Source: Rubrivivax sp. (GTDB lineage: Bacteria > Pseudomonadota > Gammaproteobacteria > Burkholderiales > Burkholderiaceae_C). From it: a stretch of 64,000 nt of DNA. Shown here piece by piece: positions 14,779 to 24,328 of this stretch. The stretch is from contig JAIXYO010000065.1 in NCBI GenBank assembly GCA_027490215.1, forward strand, positions 62,001 through 126,000, in the 5' to 3' direction. Made by a program: the position numbers and the translations under genes. The notes below the pieces were generated by a model. It was not told the origin of the DNA, ran no database searches, and was given only the letters and a program-made list of their open reading frames with translations. How positions within the stretch are numbered: the stretch's first letter is position 1; every line of letters starts with the position of its first letter.

Positions 14779-15695
14779 TCCCGGACTACCAGACCCTCAT
14801 GCGCCCCGTCCTGGCCTGTGCGGCGGCTGGCGAGACCAAGATCGGCGACGCCGTCGAGCAGCTCGCCGACAAGCTGGGTCTGACGCCAGACGAGCGCGCG
14901 CAGTTGCTGCCCAGCGGCAAGCAAACCATGTTCGCCAACCGCGTGCACTGGGCCAAGACCTACCTGGTCAAGGCGGGCCTGGCCGAAGGCACCCGCCGCG
15001 GCTATTACCGCATCACCGCGCGCGGCCAGGCCGCGCTGGCGGACGCTGCGGCCTCGATCAACAACGCCTACCTCGACCAGTTCAAGGAATTTCAGGACTT
15101 CAAGGTCAAGGTCAACGAGGCCGACGGCGCTACCGCGACGACGCCAGCGCAGGCGTCAGCACCGCTGAGTACCGAGACCCCGGACGAGGCCTTGCGCAAG
15201 GCTCACAGCGCCATCACCGGCGCCCTGGCCGCCGACCTGCCGGACCGCGTGCGCCAGGCCCCACCGGCCTTCTTCGAGAAGCTGATCGTCGAGCTGCTGC
15301 TGGCCATGGGCTACGGCGGCACGTCCGAGGAAGCCGGCCGTGCGCTGGGCCAGAGCGGCGATGACGGCGTCGACGGCGTCATCGACCAAGACCCGCTCGG
15401 TGTCGACCAGATCTTCGTCCAGGCCAAGCGCTACGCCGAGGGCAACAACATCGGCGCCGGCGCCATCCGCGACTTCTATGGCGCCTTGAGCCTGAAGAAG
15501 GCCCACAAGGGCATCTTCGTCACCACCTCGGCCTTCAGCCAGCCGGCAGTCGACACCGCGCGCGGGCTCGGGTCACGGATCGTTCTGATCGATGGCCTGC
15601 AACTCTCGCGGCTGATGATCCGCTACAACGTCGGCTGCCGCGATGAGGATGTGCTGCATCTGAAGAAGGTGGACGAGGACTTCTTCGAGGCATGA
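14775..15695 (+). CDS. mrr: Mrr-type restriction endonuclease
   Basis: A 306-residue protein beginning with GTG that overlaps the hsdS stop. Residues 1-90 form the Mrr N-terminal winged-helix domain (NRVHWAKTYLVKAGLAEGTRRGYYRIT). A linker rich in Ala and Thr follows, and residues 155-290 are the Mrr catalytic domain: FEKLIVELLLAMGYGG, GVDG with Asp200, then VQAK with Gln216 and Lys218, the D-QxK variant of the PD-(D/E)xK site. Mrr enzymes cleave methylated or foreign DNA and are usually solitary. Here the gene is welded between hsdS and a HEPN gene, suggesting an accessory or second-line nuclease in the same defence operon. Confidence 0.9.
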   Translation: MIPDYQTLMRPVLACAAAGETKIGDAVEQLADKLGLTPDERAQLLPSGKQTMFANRVHWAKTYLVKAGLAEGTRRGYYRITARGQAALADAAASINNAYLDQFKEFQDFKVKVNEADGATATTPAQASAPLSTETPDEALRKAHSAITGALAADLPDRVRQAPPAFFEKLIVELLLAMGYGGTSEEAGRALGQSGDDGVDGVIDQDPLGVDQIFVQAKRYAEGNNIGAGAIRDFYGALSLKKAHKGIFVTTSAFSQPAVDTARGLGSRIVLIDGLQLSRLMIRYNVGCRDEDVLHLKKVDEDFFEA

Positions 15696-16699
15696 CTCAG
15701 GCGCAAAACAGCCGGACCTACCGGGTTCGCCTCCGATTCAGACTTCTCAAGAAGCTGGGGATCGACGCGCAGGAGCATCGCTTTCAGATAGGGCAGCGCG
15801 AAGCGATCCTGAGTTCAGCTGTTCCTGACGTTCCGATCAGAGACAGCGAGTGGCTGGTCATGAACATCCGAGGGTTTCCGTCCGAGGAGGAAGCCCGCTC
15901 CTTCGGGCAGGGCCTTCGTACTGCCGTTGAACTTGCTTCCGTCTCGACACGCCTGGGGGTGGATGTCGGTCGCGACCTTGCCACTTCTGCGCTCGGCCGG
16001 CAGGTGAAGGAGCAGATCCTGCGAGAGACTGGCGCCATTGTTCGAGACAACATCCACGGGCTCGATGTACTCGAGGACGATCCGCGGGTCGTGTACTTCG
16101 CCATGAGCGGGGCGGGTACTGTTCACGCAAACCCGGAACCGTTCCTCCCGCTGGCTGCCGAGCTGCACGACCAGACTCACGCACTTTCCGAGCAATCGCG
16201 AGACCTGCTCTTGCTCTTGAACTACGCGTTGATGCGTCCCGAGCCCGTCGCGCAGATCGTTTTCGCTTTCTCCGCCGTCGAAACGCTTGGGCAAGACCTG
16301 ACTTGGTCAGATGGTCAACTAGACCTGTTGGCCCACCTTGCTCAATGCGCAGCCCAGTCAAGTCTCGCTACGGCAGAAGAACGCCAAGAGGTGGCAGATG
16401 CCCTGGGTAAGTCGTTGCATCGACTGACGCTACGTCAAGGTGTAATGCGCCTGCTCACGTCGATAGGCTTGCAGCACCTCCGGCGCCCATGGGATGCGCT
16501 TTATGGTGAGCGGAGCACCCTCGTGCATGGCCTAGCTCCCCGGCCAGGAGCGGACTACTCTGACTTGGCTCATCGTGCAGTGACGCTTTGCGGTCACATC
16601 CTTCTCAAGGCGATAGCCAAGGAAATTCAGGTGGCCGACCGGCATGCCGAAATCTACTTTCCGATCGCAGTCGCTACTACGACACCTAACCAGTCGTGA
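15692..16699 (+). CDS. HEPN-motif protein of unrecognised family, last gene of the restriction operon
   Basis: A 335-residue protein with no domain I recognise in its first 150 residues; these are mixed alpha/beta, with RLRFRLLKKLG at the N-terminus. Residues 150-320 are predicted largely helical. Near the end ERSTLVHG contains Arg274 and His279 separated by four residues, the Rx4-6H motif of HEPN ribonucleases, in the Y-x-x-RSxLVHG form seen in Apea-like HEPN proteins. HEPN domains often act as toxin RNases in defence. The ATG overlaps the mrr stop (ATGA 15692-15695), so it belongs to the operon. The gene is slightly less GC rich than its neighbours. The HEPN call rests on one motif plus context. 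Confidence 0.6.
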   Translation: MTQAQNSRTYRVRLRFRLLKKLGIDAQEHRFQIGQREAILSSAVPDVPIRDSEWLVMNIRGFPSEEEARSFGQGLRTAVELASVSTRLGVDVGRDLATSALGRQVKEQILRETGAIVRDNIHGLDVLEDDPRVVYFAMSGAGTVHANPEPFLPLAAELHDQTHALSEQSRDLLLLLNYALMRPEPVAQIVFAFSAVETLGQDLTWSDGQLDLLAHLAQCAAQSSLATAEERQEVADALGKSLHRLTLRQGVMRLLTSIGLQHLRRPWDALYGERSTLVHGLAPRPGADYSDLAHRAVTLCGHILLKAIAKEIQVADRHAEIYFPIAVATTTPNQS

Positions 16700-16847
16700 T
16701 CGTGAGTTTGGAACGATAACCTCACCTGCTGCGGCCAGCTATCGCAGCGAAGTGTGGGCCTGTGCGAGGTGCCAATACCCGGTGTTGCGACCCTGGGCTG
16801 ACCACACCTTCGCCGAGGCGCGGCGTTGCCAGTGGTGCAATCCGTGA
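16644..16847 (+). other. short frame encoding a CxxC-CxxC zinc-ribbon-like peptide, possibly a gene remnant
   Basis: A frame ending in TGA at 16845-16847 encodes SYRSEVWACARCQYPVL, a spacer, then RRCQWCNP. The two CxxC pairs could bind one zinc. The part up to CxRC recurs at 9519-9555 with only synonymous changes over SYRSEVWAC, which supports past or present coding on this strand. The first ATG (16644) lies inside the preceding gene in another frame and has no clear ribosome site, so this may be the tail of a larger gene lost when the island inserted, or a decayed small gene. Function unknown. Confidence 0.35.
16735..16764 (+). repeat. right copy of 30-bp direct repeat flanking the restriction island
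   Basis: Matches 9516-9545 at 28 of 30 bases in the same orientation. The two copies lie about 7.2 kb apart and enclose all five restriction/HEPN genes. It starts 36 bases after the HEPN gene stop, which fits an island boundary. No tRNA gene or transposase is next to either copy. Confidence 0.6.
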
Positions 16848-16864
16848 GCGGGGCTCCCGCGGCG

Positions 16865-17952
<1,088 letters not shown>

Positions 17953-17956
<4 letters not shown>

Positions 17957-18945
17957 GGTGCAGGTCTCACAGGGGATGTTGCAGGCGTCGAAGACGAGCC
18001 CGCGATTCTAGGAGGCTGCTCAAGCCGGGCGCGCCGCAGCATCAGCACATTGCCTGCCACCGCCAGCAGCACGCCGACGCCGGTGATCGCGTCGGGCCGG
18101 TAGCCCTCGAATCCGATCGACACCACCAGGGCGAGCATCGGCGTCATCACGCCGATGGCGCCGCTCGGGCCCGGGCCCAGGCGCTCCAGCAGCGTCAGGT
18201 AGCAGGCAAACGACAGCACCGAACCGGCCAGCGCCAGGTACACCAGCGACACCCACCATGACAACAGCGCGTGCGGCGCGAAGCGATGGCCCATCGCCAA
18301 CGCAATCGCCCCTGTGGCGAGGGCGCCATAGCCCATGCCGTAGCCCATCGAGGGCCAGAACGGCAGGCCGCGGTGGCGGTTGCGGCTGGCGATCAGGCTG
18401 CCCGACGTGCTCAGCAACACCGCGCCCACGGTGAACGCTGCGCCGATGCCGACCGAGGCTGCAGCCCCCAGCGCTCCGGCCCCGTGCGCAGTCGAGGCCA
18501 TGCCCGCCGCCGCCTTGCCGAACTCCGGCCAGAAGATCAGCGCCACACCCATCAGACCGAGAACGCCCCCACCAACAAAGCGTGCTGACACCCGCTGCCC
18601 GAACAGCGCCTGCGCACCGAGCCCGGCGATCAGCGGCGATGCCGAATAGCCCACTGCCACCAGGCCCGACGGCAGGTGTCGCTCGGCGTGATAAACGAAC
18701 ACATACGACACACCGAACATCAGCGCGCCCTGCGCCGCAAGCACCGCATGCTCGCGTGGTGAAAAGCGCAGCGGGACGCCGCGCAGCGCGCACACCGCCA
18801 GCACCAGCACCGAGGCCAACCCAAAGCGCAGGGCCACGCCGACCTCCGGCGTGGTGTGGCCCAGCTGGTACGTGATCACGTGCCAGGTCGTGCCCCAGGC
18901 GAGCACGCAGACAGCGAACAGCTGCCAGGTCTTGAACCGGCTCAT
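17953..18945 (-). CDS. DMT superfamily (EamA) transporter
   Basis: A 330-residue inner-membrane protein with ten hydrophobic segments in two EamA repeats ([29 protein letters not shown] in the first, [38 protein letters not shown] in the second). Proteins of this fold export amino acids, nucleobases or other metabolites; the substrate is not readable. The start [24 protein letters not shown] is typical, with the conserved WGTTW in helix 1. The gene begins 19 bases after the MOSC gene stop and overlaps ychF. Confidence 0.88.
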
Positions 18946-18964
18946 GACGACAAGGCGGCGGGCT

Positions 18965-19834
18965 TCAATCGAAGCGGTAGGTCGCGCCGCCCACCAGGCC
19001 CGGCCGCAACATGCAGTCGAAGCCCTCGACGATGACTGCGTTCATGCCGAAGGTCAGCGCGCCGTTCAGTCGCGCATCGGCACGGTAGGCGGCCAACGTG
19101 TCGCCGACCACGTGGCCGGTTTCGGCGGTGAGCGGGTCGACATCGGGGATGCTGCAGCGCGCGCAGGGCTTGACGAGCTTCAGCCGCACCGGGCCGTCGG
19201 GCGTGACGAAGTGAATCTCGTCGAGGTGGTCTTCGCCGTGCGCCTCCAGCCCGCTCAGCACCAGATTGGGCCGGAACCGCTGCATCGTCACCGGCGCGGC
19301 GCCTTGGGCGACTATCCGGCGATTCAGCTCATCGAGGCTGGTCTGTGAGGTGACCAGCAGCGGGTACTCGTCGGAGAACGCCGCCTCGGCCTCGATCGAG
19401 CCCGTCCACTGTGCGCTGGCCAGGCGCTTCTGCGCGGGATCGAAGCGCACCAGTCTCAGTCGCTGACCCAGGAAATCGCTGAACCATTGCGCGACGGCAT
19501 CGCCCATGTCGAAGGCCGCGACCTCGTCGTTCCACACCGTCACCCGAACATCGCCGCCGACCTCGTCGAGCGGCACCGACCAGGCCAGCATGCCCGGCGC
19601 ACGCAGCACCATGTCGCGCGCGTTCAGCGTTGTCTGGATCAGCGCCATGCGGGGCACCTGCCGCTGGGTGACGAAGCGGCCCTGCGCATCGACCACCATC
19701 CACGCCCGGTCGAATTCCAGCCCGGTCTCGATCAGCAGCGCTTCAGACGGGGCGGTGCCGCTGCAGCTCTTGATCGGATGCACGTACAGCGCAGTGAGCG
19801 TGACCTCGATATCGAAAGGGGTGTTGTCGCTCAC
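18965..19834 (-). CDS. MOSC domain protein (YcbX-like)
   Basis: A 289-residue protein starting at GTG 19834, which overlaps the AsmA stop (GTGA). The N-terminal MOSC_N beta-barrel contains LYVHPIKSCSG, GLEFDRAWMVVD and RQVPRMALI. The C-terminal MOSC domain has the characteristic RFRPNLVL and KPCARCSIPDVD with the conserved cysteines that hold sulphur or molybdenum. YcbX-type proteins reduce N-hydroxylated base analogues using molybdenum cofactor; this one lacks the C-terminal ferredoxin domain of E. coli YcbX. Confidence 0.9.
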   Translation of the reverse strand: MSDNTPFDIEVTLTALYVHPIKSCSGTAPSEALLIETGLEFDRAWMVVDAQGRFVTQRQVPRMALIQTTLNARDMVLRAPGMLAWSVPLDEVGGDVRVTVWNDEVAAFDMGDAVAQWFSDFLGQRLRLVRFDPAQKRLASAQWTGSIEAEAAFSDEYPLLVTSQTSLDELNRRIVAQGAAPVTMQRFRPNLVLSGLEAHGEDHLDEIHFVTPDGPVRLKLVKPCARCSIPDVDPLTAETGHVVGDTLAAYRADARLNGALTFGMNAVIVEGFDCMLRPGLVGGATYRFD

Positions 19835-22290
19835 TTGAACAGGTCCTTCAGAACGCCCTTGAGCGCATCCTTCGGCTTGGTGGCCGGGGCGGACGCCGCG
19901 GGGTCGGCCGGCTTCAGGCCCAGCTTTTCCTCCAGCCGATTGCGCACTTCGTTTTTCAGGCCCTGTGTCACCGCGCCGGCCACCACCGAGGACCACTCGA
20001 TCTTCCAGTCCAGCGCGGCGAACGGGCCGGACAACCGCACCGGGACCTGCAAGCCCTTCAGCGCTGCCAGGTCGGCGCCGTCCTGGCCCTTGGAGGTGCC
20101 GGTGACGGTGGCCCGCGCCAGGTAGTCGATGCGGCTCTGGCCGATGTCGATCGCGCCCTCGCCGACCAGGCGCAGGAAGGGGCTTTTCACATCCAGATCC
20201 TTGTTGCTGGCCACGCCGTTCGCGATCTGGAAGCTCGCGCTCATTTCACTGAAGTCGGTCTTTTCGGTCTCGCTGGCTTTCTGTACCGCGTCCTGCTGCA
20301 GACCGATCGCCGCCTTGGCCTGGCGCAGGCTCTTCGCGAGATTGATGCCCTTGATCGCGCCGTCGCGCAGCTGCAGCGCCATCTGGCCTTGCAGCTTCGA
20401 TTTCAGCGCGTTGACGCTGCGGCCTGTCGCTTCGACATCCATCGCCACGCGACCGGTGCCGTCCATCCAGTCTTTCGCCGCCACATCCTTCAGCGCGCTG
20501 TTGATGTTGATGCCGCTGGCCGTGCCCTTGAAGCCAACGCGCCCGGTCGCAGCTTCGGCCAGCGCCGATGCATCGATGCTGCCGCCCCAGACCTTGCCCT
20601 GCAGTGTCGTCACCCGGAGCACGCCGCTGTTCAATGTGGCGTCGATGCGCGCTGCTGCCACCCTGTAGCGCTGGGCGGCGAAGTTGGTGGCTTGCAGGCT
20701 GAACTGCCCGTCGAGGCTCCGCAGTGCGCTCAGGTCGACCGGGGTGTCGGCCTCTGCGGCAGCGGGAGCATTCTTGGCAGGGGCCGCGCCAGCTTCGGCC
20801 GGCGCATCGGCCAAAGCGGGGTTCAAAAGAAGCCTGTTCAGGTCCAGGGTGTCGAAGCGGGCTTTCGCGCTGACCTTCGGTACCGCACCGCCAAGCAGCG
20901 CCGTGCCGTCGGTATTGAAGACGCCACCGTTGATGTCGCCAGACAGCGTCCATGCCGCTCGTTCGGCGGAGGCACTCGCACTGCCCTTGGCATCGATCTT
21001 CAGGGGCTGCAGTCCGGGGTTCTGGATCAGGCTTTGCAGCGTCAGCGCATCGGCGGTGATCGATGCCGGCGTGGCCGCGCCGTTCTTGCCGCTGGTGGCG
21101 GCCTGCGCCTGCTTGAGCAGCAGGTTGGCCTTGAGCGTGGCGGCCAGCTGGCGCTGTGCGCCACGGCTGTCGAGGGTGGCCTCGAAGCCGGGCAGGCGCA
21201 GCGCGTCGAAGCTGCCGGTGGGGGCCGCACTCTTGAAGGCCACGTCCAGGGGCGCTGTGCCACCGCGCTGAAGGCGCCCGCTGAAGGCGCTGCCCTTGAT
21301 CTGATCGCCGGTAGCGGCCAGCTCGGGCCAGGTGAGCGCGAGATTCAGGGGCTGACCATCCTGAGTCCCTTTCAGCTGTAAAGCCAGTTTGGAGAGCGCG
21401 ATGTCCTTGGCCGCAGGGTTGAAGGCGAACCGCTCGATGGCCAGGGTGCTGTCGTCGATCTTGATGCCGCCTGCGGTCGCGGCCAGCGTCAGCTGTAGCG
21501 CCTGGGCATCGATCGCCGATGCCGCGCCGTCCCAGCCGACGTTGCCCTTCAGCGCGGCGCGGATCGCCTGGATGCCGACGGCATCGCCGTTGAACGCGAG
21601 GCGGGTGTCGCGAAGCGTGACCGAGCTGGTGGCCAGATCCAGCTTCAGCTGGGTGTTGCCGCTCATGTCGCCCTTGACGGCGGGCGAGGCCAGGTCGATC
21701 TGCAGTTCGAAGTCGACGGGCGATTCGGCCTGGTCCTGCAAGCGGCCGGTCGTCAGCGACTTCAAGGACAGCGTGCCTGCCAGATCCGCCAGATCGTCCT
21801 TCACGCGCAAGCTGACGTTTTCCAGCGCCACGCGGTTCACGTCGAGCCGTGGCGGCTTCTTGCTGCCGGGGCCGCCCTCTGCGGGGGCCGGGGCGTTCAG
21901 CAGATCGTCGATGTTGCGAACGCCCTCGGCGTTGCGCAGATAGACCGCACGCACGCCGCGGGCGGCCACCCGGCCGATCACCAGTTCGCGATTCAGCAGC
22001 GGCAGCACGTCGACCGCCAGCTCGGCGCGCTCGATCGCCGCAAATTCATCAGGCTTGTTGGCTTCGCTCAGGCTGACATCGGCCAGCGTGATTTCCAGCC
22101 GCGGGAACAGCGACAGGCCAATCGGCCCATTGATCGCGAGCGTGCGCTGATGCTGCGTCTGCATCCACTCGATGGCGACACCCTTGTAGCGGTTGGCATC
22201 GAAGCCCATCACCAGCCAGGTGAGCACCGCAGCGAGCACCAGCAGCAGGCCCAGCACCCCGAGCGCGATACGGCGAATCCAGATCGACAT
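19831..22290 (-). CDS. AsmA family outer-membrane homeostasis protein
   Basis: An 819-residue protein with one N-terminal membrane anchor (IALGVLGLLLVLAAVLTWLV) and a long periplasmic region rich in beta-strand repeats, typical of AsmA-like proteins now viewed as bridge-like lipid carriers between membranes. The N-terminus carries the AsmA block (NGPIGLSLFPRLEITLADVSL) and the last third the AsmA C-terminal domain (LQGQMALQLRDGAIKGINLAKSLRQ). An Ala/Pro-rich insertion lies near residues 490-510. Length is in the normal range. Divergent from the UbiH-like gene across an 88-bp gap; GTGA overlap with the MOSC gene. Confidence 0.93.
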   Translation of the reverse strand: MSIWIRRIALGVLGLLLVLAAVLTWLVMGFDANRYKGVAIEWMQTQHQRTLAINGPIGLSLFPRLEITLADVSLSEANKPDEFAAIERAELAVDVLPLLNRELVIGRVAARGVRAVYLRNAEGVRNIDDLLNAPAPAEGGPGSKKPPRLDVNRVALENVSLRVKDDLADLAGTLSLKSLTTGRLQDQAESPVDFELQIDLASPAVKGDMSGNTQLKLDLATSSVTLRDTRLAFNGDAVGIQAIRAALKGNVGWDGAASAIDAQALQLTLAATAGGIKIDDSTLAIERFAFNPAAKDIALSKLALQLKGTQDGQPLNLALTWPELAATGDQIKGSAFSGRLQRGGTAPLDVAFKSAAPTGSFDALRLPGFEATLDSRGAQRQLAATLKANLLLKQAQAATSGKNGAATPASITADALTLQSLIQNPGLQPLKIDAKGSASASAERAAWTLSGDINGGVFNTDGTALLGGAVPKVSAKARFDTLDLNRLLLNPALADAPAEAGAAPAKNAPAAAEADTPVDLSALRSLDGQFSLQATNFAAQRYRVAAARIDATLNSGVLRVTTLQGKVWGGSIDASALAEAATGRVGFKGTASGININSALKDVAAKDWMDGTGRVAMDVEATGRSVNALKSKLQGQMALQLRDGAIKGINLAKSLRQAKAAIGLQQDAVQKASETEKTDFSEMSASFQIANGVASNKDLDVKSPFLRLVGEGAIDIGQSRIDYLARATVTGTSKGQDGADLAALKGLQVPVRLSGPFAALDWKIEWSSVVAGAVTQGLKNEVRNRLEEKLGLKPADPAASAPATKPKDALKGVLKDLFK

Positions 22291-22378
22291 GGTGAATAGG
22301 CCCTATGCCACCTGAGAACCGCGGATTGTGCCTGCGCACCCACGATGTGGTCACACGGGCTACCTACAATCCCGCTGG

Positions 22379-23500
22379 ATGAAACCCTATGACGTGCAGG
22401 TGCGCGGGGCTGGCCTGGTCGGGCCGGCATTGGCCCTGTCGTTGGCGAGCATCGGCCTGCGCGTGGCGCTTGTGGCCGATGACGCTGGGCCCGCGCGCGG
22501 GCCCGATGTGCGTGCCTTTGCGCTGAACGCGGCGTCGGTCGCCTTGTTGCGCGGCCTGAAGGTCTGGGATGCGCTGCCTGCTCACGCGACCACCGCGGTG
22601 CACGAGATGCGTGTCGAGGGCGATGCGCCTGGCGCTGCGCTCGAGTTCTCGTCGTGGCAACAGCGGGTGGGTGAGTTGGCCTGGATCGTCGACGCGGCCG
22701 TGCTCGAACGTGAACTGGCCACGGCGGTGCGGTTTTCGCCGCATGTCACGGTGGTGACGAGCACGCAGGCCGGCTCGGCGGCTGCGCCGCTGACTGCCAT
22801 CTGCGAAGGCAAGTCGTCGGCCACCCGCAATGCGCACCGCGTGCCGCTGGATCGTCGCCCCTACGGCCAGCGTGCGGTGGCCGCACGGCTGGTCAGTTCC
22901 TTGCCGCACGGGGGCACCGCGCGGCAATGGTTTGGCTCGCCGGATGTGCTGGCCTTGCTGCCGTTCGATGCCCCGCAACCGTTTGCCTCGTATGCGCTGG
23001 TGTGGTCGGTGCCTGATGCACGCGCAGACGCGTTGCTGGCGTTGGACCCCACGGCGTTCAATGCGGCCCTGATGCAGGCCACCGCGGGTGCCGCGGGGGA
23101 TTTGCAGTTGACCGGTGAACGCGTGGCCTGGCCACTGACCCGTGCGCAGGCCGCCACCTGGTGCGGACCCGGCTGGGTGCTGTTGGGCGATGCCGCCCAC
23201 GTGGTACACCCGCTGGCCGGCCAGGGGTTGAACCTGGGGCTGGCCGATGTTGCGGCCCTGACCGCGGTGATGGCAACGCGTGAGCCGTGGCGCGAACTCG
23301 GCGACGAGAAGCTGCTGCGTCGCTACGCCCGCGAGCGTCTGCTGCCCACCCGCGCGATGGTCGAGATCACCGACGGCCTGATGCAACTTTTTGCCCACCC
23401 GGCGCCTTTGGCGCGGGAACTCCGGAACCGCGGCCTGAGTCTGGTCAATCGGCTGACGCCGATCAAGCGCTGGCTGACCACGCAGGCGCTGGACTCCTGA
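22379..23500 (+). CDS. FAD-dependent UbiH/Coq6-family monooxygenase
   Basis: A 373-residue flavoprotein hydroxylase. The ADP-binding motif is VRGAGLVGPALALSLA at 7-22 and the second FAD motif is GDAAHVVHPLAGQGLNLGLADV. These define the UbiH/UbiF/UbiI family, which hydroxylates the ubiquinone ring. The intermediate DG motif is degenerate (ICEGKSSATRN in place of a typical DGxxSxxR), so substrate assignment within the family is not safe. Starts at ATG 22379 with a poor ribosome site; ends 54 bases before dsbC. Confidence 0.88.
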   Translation: MKPYDVQVRGAGLVGPALALSLASIGLRVALVADDAGPARGPDVRAFALNAASVALLRGLKVWDALPAHATTAVHEMRVEGDAPGAALEFSSWQQRVGELAWIVDAAVLERELATAVRFSPHVTVVTSTQAGSAAAPLTAICEGKSSATRNAHRVPLDRRPYGQRAVAARLVSSLPHGGTARQWFGSPDVLALLPFDAPQPFASYALVWSVPDARADALLALDPTAFNAALMQATAGAAGDLQLTGERVAWPLTRAQAATWCGPGWVLLGDAAHVVHPLAGQGLNLGLADVAALTAVMATREPWRELGDEKLLRRYARERLLPTRAMVEITDGLMQLFAHPAPLARELRNRGLSLVNRLTPIKRWLTTQALDS

Positions 23501-23554
23501 GTCGGCACTCACCACGCAAACGCGACTTCGTTCGCTCACCTGAAAGCAACTCCC

Positions 23555-24328
23555 ATGGCGTCGTCATTGCTTCGAAACATCCAGCGTGCTGGCCTGCGCA
23601 CCATCTGTGGCAAGGTCGCTGCCGCGCTGGCGCTGGCGATCTTCGCAACCGCGCCCGCCCACGCCGGTGAAGCCGAGATCCGCAAGGCGCTTGCCGAGCG
23701 GCTTGTCGATCTGGGCAAGGTTGACGAGGTCACCAAGTCACCGATCTCAGGCCTGTACGAAGTGCGGATCGGCGTCGAGATCTACTACACCGACGAGAAC
23801 GGCAACTACCTGATCGAAGGCCAGTTGCTGGACACCAAGACCCGCACGAACCTGACCGCCGCGCGCGTTGCCAAGCTGACCGCGATCGACTTCGCCAGTC
23901 TGCCGTTGAAGGACGCAGTCGTCTGGAAGCAGGGCGATGGCAGCCGCAAGCTGGTGGTGTTTGCCGATCCGAACTGCGGTTACTGCAAGCGCTTCGAGCG
24001 CGAAGCCCGTGCCGCCAAGGACGTCACCATCTATACCTTCCTGTACCCCATCCTCGGTGCCGATTCGGCGGACAAGTCGCGCAACATCTGGTGCGCCAAG
24101 GATCGTGGCAAGGTGTGGGCAGACTGGATGATCGATGGCGCTCTTCCGCCGAAAGTCATGGGCGAATGCGATGTCTCGGCGCTGCAGCGCAATGCGGCGC
24201 TCGGACGCAAGCACAAGATCAATGGCACGCCGGCGCTGGTGTTCGAGGACGGCAAGCGCGTGCCAGGCGCGTTGACGCTCGACGACCTCGAGAAGCAATT
24301 GCTGGCGTCTGCGAAGAAGCCCGGTTGA
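23555..24328 (+). CDS. dsbC: periplasmic thiol:disulphide isomerase DsbC
   Basis: A 257-residue DsbC. A Sec signal peptide ends near THA/AHAGEA (residue ~37), then the DsbC_N dimerisation domain (GLYEVRIGVEIYYTDENGNYLIEG) and a thioredoxin fold with the active site Cys141-Gly-Tyr-Cys144. A second cysteine pair (IWCAKD and GECDVS) corresponds to the structural disulphide of DsbC, and the cis-Pro loop is NGTPALVF. It corrects wrong disulphides in exported proteins and is kept reduced by DsbD. Its TGA overlaps a TTG start for the next gene (24325-24328). Confidence 0.95.
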   Translation: MASSLLRNIQRAGLRTICGKVAAALALAIFATAPAHAGEAEIRKALAERLVDLGKVDEVTKSPISGLYEVRIGVEIYYTDENGNYLIEGQLLDTKTRTNLTAARVAKLTAIDFASLPLKDAVVWKQGDGSRKLVVFADPNCGYCKRFEREARAAKDVTIYTFLYPILGADSADKSRNIWCAKDRGKVWADWMIDGALPPKVMGECDVSALQRNAALGRKHKINGTPALVFEDGKRVPGALTLDDLEKQLLASAKKPG

